Assembly: GCF_001263205.1 (NCBI RefSeq)
Contig: NZ_CP012333.1
Location: 62,001-126,000, forward strand
DNA length: 64,000 nt
Reading direction: 5' to 3'
Source of the DNA: Labilithrix luteola
Lineage (GTDB): Bacteria; Myxococcota_A; Polyangia; Polyangiales; Polyangiaceae
The translations under genes were made by a program, and so were the position numbers. The notes beneath the pieces were generated by a model. The model saw only the letters and a list, made by a program, of their open reading frames with translations, was not told the origin of the DNA and did not search any database. Every line of letters starts with the position of its first letter. Position 1 is the stretch's first letter. Positions 61,023-64,000 of this stretch are shown here, piece after piece.

Positions 61023-61313
61023 ATGAACGACCATCTTTACGTCAAGCCGTGGGCCGGCGGCTGGGCCGTTTACTCGGACTCCGGCAAGCGCGAGGTCGTC
61101 GAACCGTGGCGGACGCGCGCCGACGCCGTCATCCACGCCAAGGAGCTCGCTCGGAGCACGGGCCCCTCGCAGATCCTCGTCTACGACGAACAGGGCGAGC
61201 TCGACAGCGAGTTCTTCTACCAGGCCGACGAGCGCGAAGCGCTGGACCTCGACGATTCGGTGCCGTCGATCGCGGCATCGAAACCGGTCCGCCGTGGTCG
61301 CGCGGGGACCTGA
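61023..61313 (+). CDS. DUF2188 protein inside the mod operon
   Basis: A 96-aa protein whose first ~60 residues follow the DUF2188 pattern: YVKPWAGGWAVYSD, then a Lys/Arg-rich strand and RADAVIHAKELAR, then SQILVYDEQGEL. The domain is an all-purpose small fold with unknown function, sometimes linked to stress. The tail (~65-96) is acidic then basic. It lies 42 bp after modA and 70 bp before modB, which is unusual for this conserved operon. Confidence 0.82.
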   Translation: MNDHLYVKPWAGGWAVYSDSGKREVVEPWRTRADAVIHAKELARSTGPSQILVYDEQGELDSEFFYQADEREALDLDDSVPSIAASKPVRRGRAGT

Positions 61314-61383
61314 GTCCATTCGTCGCGCGCGAGCGATGCGTTCGACGCGGTAGTGGCCTACGCTGTAGGTCGCGCCGTTGACG

Positions 61384-62055
61384 ATGACCGTTGCTCTCGA
61401 CCCGCTTTTGCTTTCTTTCGAGGTCGCATCCATCGCGACGGCGGTGGCGGCCGTCATCGGTATCGGCGTGGCGGCGATTCTCGCGAATCTGAAATTCCCG
61501 GGCCGCGATCTCGTCGACGTGATCTTCACGGCGCCCATGGTCATGCCGCCGACGGTGCTCGGGTACTACGTGCTCGTCGTTCTCGGTCGGCAAAGCATGC
61601 TCGGTCGGCTCTACGAGTCGCTGACCGGAAGCTCGATCGTCTTCACCCGCACGGGCGCCGTCGTGGCCGCCGTCATTGGTGCGCTCCCCCTCGTGGTGAA
61701 GAGCGTGCGCGCCTCGTTCGAGGACACCGATCCGACGCTGATGCTCGCCGCGCGAACGCTCGGCGCGCGCCCGCTGAGGGCGTTTCTGAGCGTGCAGCTT
61801 CCTCTCGCGACGCGAGGCATCGTCGCCGCGTTGATGCTCGCCTTCGCACGCTCGCTCGGCGACTTCGGCGTGACGTTGATGGTGGCGGGAGACATTCCCG
61901 GCCACACCCAGACCGCAGCACTGGCCATCTACGACGCCATTCAGGCACATCGCGAGAGCGACGCCGCGTGGATGGTGTTCATCCTGACCGCTCTCGTGGT
62001 CGTCCTCCTGTACGTCGTGGGAAAGCTCACGGCGCGGCGCGGAGCCGATTCATGA
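61384..62055 (+). CDS. modB: Molybdate ABC transporter permease
   Basis: A 223-aa permease with five or six membrane spans, from ATG 61384 (TTG 61378 possible). The EAA-type loop contacting the ATPase is LMLAARTLGARPLRAFLSVQLP. TAPMVMPPTVLGYYVLV and ARSLGDFGVTLMVAG are typical of ModB. Its stop overlaps the modC ATG by four bases. Confidence 0.95.
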   Translation: MTVALDPLLLSFEVASIATAVAAVIGIGVAAILANLKFPGRDLVDVIFTAPMVMPPTVLGYYVLVVLGRQSMLGRLYESLTGSSIVFTRTGAVVAAVIGALPLVVKSVRASFEDTDPTLMLAARTLGARPLRAFLSVQLPLATRGIVAALMLAFARSLGDFGVTLMVAGDIPGHTQTAALAIYDAIQAHRESDAAWMVFILTALVVVLLYVVGKLTARRGADS

Positions 62056-62741
62056 GCAGCGCGTCCCTCGACGTTCGCATCGGGCTCGCGACGAAGTCGT
62101 TCACGCTGGACGTGGCGTTCGAGGCACCTCCGGGCGTCACCGTTCTCTACGGCCCTTCAGGCGCGGGCAAGAGCCGAACGCTCGGCTGCATCGCCGGCAT
62201 CGTGCGCCCCGATCGCGGTCGCGTCACGCTCGACGGCGAGATCTGGTTCGACCACGCCTCGCGCCGAGAAAAGCCGATTCACGAGCGACGCGTCGCCTAC
62301 GTGTTCCAATCGCTGGCGCTCTTTCCTCATATGACGGGGGCCGAGAACGTCGCGTACGGGATGACGAGCGGCACCTCGAGCCAGAAGCAGGAGCGTGCCC
62401 AGGCCATGCTCGCTCGGATGCGCGTGCCCCACCTCGCAGCCCGCAAACCGAGGACATTCTCCGGCGGCGAAGCTCAGCGCGTGGCGCTCGCGCGCGCCTT
62501 CGCGATGAGTCCGCGGCTCCTCCTGCTGGACGAGCCATTCTCCGCGCTCGACGCCGGCGTCAAACGCGAGCTGCTCGACGAAGTCGCCACCTGGCTCGAG
62601 CGAGAGCGCATCCCCGCCATCCTGGTCACCCACCAGGCGGAGGAAGCGCGCGTGCTCGGCCATCGCGTCGTCCACCTCGAGCACGGTCGGGTCGTCCGCG
62701 AATCGAGCGTCGACGAAGCCGACTTCGCATCACGCGCCTGA
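62052..62741 (+). CDS. modC: Molybdate ABC transporter ATPase
   Basis: A 229-aa ABC ATPase. Walker A is GPSGAGKS (~34-41), the signature is FSGGEAQR in place of LSGGQ, and Walker B is LLLLDEPFSALD. The Q-loop is YVFQSLALFPH and the switch His is in VTHQAEEA. The C-terminal MOP molybdate-binding domain of longer ModC proteins is absent, so the protein is a short form. It closes the operon, ATGA-coupled to modB. Confidence 0.94.
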   Translation: MSSASLDVRIGLATKSFTLDVAFEAPPGVTVLYGPSGAGKSRTLGCIAGIVRPDRGRVTLDGEIWFDHASRREKPIHERRVAYVFQSLALFPHMTGAENVAYGMTSGTSSQKQERAQAMLARMRVPHLAARKPRTFSGGEAQRVALARAFAMSPRLLLLDEPFSALDAGVKRELLDEVATWLERERIPAILVTHQAEEARVLGHRVVHLEHGRVVRESSVDEADFASRA

Positions 62742-62779
62742 GGTCCTCAGGGCCGGGCCTTGCTCACTTCGAGTCCGAG

Positions 62780-64000
62780 CTAGGAGCTCGGTGTGAGGCG
62801 AAGGCCGATGGGCAGGCCCTCGCCGAGAATCGCGACGCGCTCTTCGTCACCGATCTCCACGAGCTCGCGAACCGCCTGAATCCAAGCCGGTTTGGCCGAG
62901 ATGGCGACCAGGCGCTTCTCGACCTCTCTGCGCAGCCGCTCATCGATGTCGCGCGTGCGGTCGCCCGTGACGCGCGAGAGCTGCACGGCGGCGTGAGGCA
63001 TCGTCGAGATCGACTCCCACTTTTGACGAAGCATGCGCTCGAGCCACGTTGCGGCGTTCTTCGGAGGAATCACGTGGTGGACGCTCGCGTAGAGCGGAAC
63101 GCGCGCGCCGATGCGCCCGATGGCCGACCAGAGGCGGGGATCGGAGTCGACCCACGTACGCTCCGACACCCAATCGCCGAGCGCCACGCGCTTCGCCACG
63201 GGGACACGCTCGAACGAAGCGAGCGTGGCGACGAGCTCATCGAGGGCCTCGGGCATGCGCTTCGGCTTCTTCAAACCGGCCTCGGGCGGAGCGATGGCGG
63301 CATCCATCGCGTCGCGGAAGCCAACCTGCATGGCCTCGGTCATGCCGCCGGCCATGCGACGCCAGGCGATGAAGAATTGCTGCCAGCCGCGCGCCTCTCC
63401 CGGGAATGCGAGGCGGCCATCGAAGAGCGGCCACGCGCGAGCGATGCGCGCCTCGTCGCCCGGATCGCCGAAGCCCGGACGCATGCAGAATCCGAAGAGC
63501 AGCCAGAAGTTGCGCTCGTGATGGGCGGAGCGACGTCGTGCGCCCGGATTCTCGAGCAGGCGATCGGCGAGCTCACGCGCGAGCTGCATGGTCCACGTGG
63601 CACGCTCTCCGAGAAGCCTCTCGAGCTCGCGCACGAGGTCCTTCGTCTCGCGCTCCTCGGCCTCGCCTTTGCGACCGAAGACGCGATCGACGAGACGCTC
63701 GACCTCGGCCTTCTTGGCCGGAGGAAGCGCCGACGTCGTGGTCTGGGGAGCAATCGAAGGCGGCGGCGGAGCCGATGCGGGCTTGGCTCCTTCGCGAAGC
63801 TGGAATTCGAGGCGATGGCGACGCCCCGAGCCGCTCCCGATCTCCGTGCAGGCGAGCGCAAGTTGGCCCGTGGCGAGGAGCTCGCCGCCGAGGTGCACCG
63901 GCACCGCTTGCTCCTTGCCCTCTTTCGGAATGCTCGTCACGACGGGAGGCAGGCGCTCGAAGGCATCGTCGTCGGGAATGGTGACGAGCGTGCCGGCTTC
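62780..64000 (-). CDS. Hsp70-like protein, 3' part (truncated by window edge)
   Basis: The frame is open to the right edge, so at least 406 residues are present and the N terminus is missing. The first visible residues (EAGTLVTIPDDDAFERLPPV, then VPVHLGGELLATGQLALACTEI) look like the end of an Hsp70-type beta substrate-binding domain. A linker rich in Pro and Ala follows, then ~250 residues of helices with NFWLLFGFCMRPGFGDPGDE, FFIAWRRMAGGMTE and FERVPVAKRVALGDW. This extra helical domain is seen in DnaK-like proteins of delta-proteobacterial type. It converges with modC, 38 bp apart. Confidence 0.8.
   Translation of the reverse strand, partial: EAGTLVTIPDDDAFERLPPVVTSIPKEGKEQAVPVHLGGELLATGQLALACTEIGSGSGRRHRLEFQLREGAKPASAPPPPSIAPQTTTSALPPAKKAEVERLVDRVFGRKGEAEERETKDLVRELERLLGERATWTMQLARELADRLLENPGARRRSAHHERNFWLLFGFCMRPGFGDPGDEARIARAWPLFDGRLAFPGEARGWQQFFIAWRRMAGGMTEAMQVGFRDAMDAAIAPPEAGLKKPKRMPEALDELVATLASFERVPVAKRVALGDWVSERTWVDSDPRLWSAIGRIGARVPLYASVHHVIPPKNAATWLERMLRQKWESISTMPHAAVQLSRVTGDRTRDIDERLRREVEKRLVAISAKPAWIQAVRELVEIGDEERVAILGEGLPIGLRLTPSS

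Noticed and set aside
1..64000. CRISPR arrays, rRNA or tRNA genes
   Set aside because: No short direct-repeat array with unique spacers was seen (the 95-bp repeat has no spacers) and no clear cloverleaf was found by eye; a dedicated tRNA scan could still reveal one.

Overview
The window is GC-rich, densely coded DNA that looks like a chromosome of a myxobacterium-type organism (Myxococcota, probably near the Polyangiales). This is inferred from gene content: Asp/Ala/Gly-rich lipoproteins, Cys-rich repeat lipoproteins, WGxGxxDVW and RCC1 propeller lipoproteins, large Ser/Thr kinases and hybrid histidine kinases, and a Gram-negative marker (lpxC). No tRNA, rRNA or CRISPR array was recognised.

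Region 1 (1-6765) is the end of an integrated element. It holds a tyrosine integrase, an RNA-ligase-like protein, and about 15 very small, head-to-tail overlapping genes rich in Cys-pair zinc-binding patterns. It includes a tandem HNH protein and two paralogues of an unnamed Cys-containing module. The run ends at a GC hairpin.

Region 2 (6884-31803) is mostly chromosomal: an orphan peptide-type solute-binding protein, small lipoproteins, a CheR/sensor-kinase group, a Ser/Thr kinase with a long helical tail, a TauE permease broken by one frameshift, and pyrG with a leader hairpin. A 95-bp dimeric tandem repeat lies downstream of pyrG. After that come a Cys-rich lipoprotein, a badly decayed gene on the minus strand, a PAS-PAS-STAS regulator, a zinc phospholipase C, a membrane Ser/Thr kinase, a MerR regulator with a VOC protein, and a CPBP protease.

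Region 3 (31851-42348, all minus strand) is the most distinctive locus. In transcription order it has two envelope proteins, an ECF sigma factor, a single-pass regulator candidate, a Cys-repeat lipoprotein, two WGxGxxDVW seven-repeat propeller lipoproteins, an RCC1 seven-repeat propeller lipoprotein and an IgGFc-binding-like lipoprotein. Gaps are a few bases or ATGA/GTGA overlaps, so it looks like one surface-lipoprotein operon with its own sigma factor.

Region 4 (42477-55045) has an APC permease and a complete assimilatory sulfate pathway. cysN-cysD run one way; a PQ-loop protein, APS reductase, siroheme synthase, uroporphyrinogen methyltransferase and sulfite reductase run the other way. 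A LysR regulator diverges from an MFS exporter, and a short-chain fatty acid transporter follows.

Region 5 (55060-64000) has an inverted-repeat element, a nucleotidyltransferase, lpxC, a GH15 enzyme, modABC with a DUF2188 gene inserted between modA and modB, and the 3' part of an Hsp70-like gene cut by the window edge.
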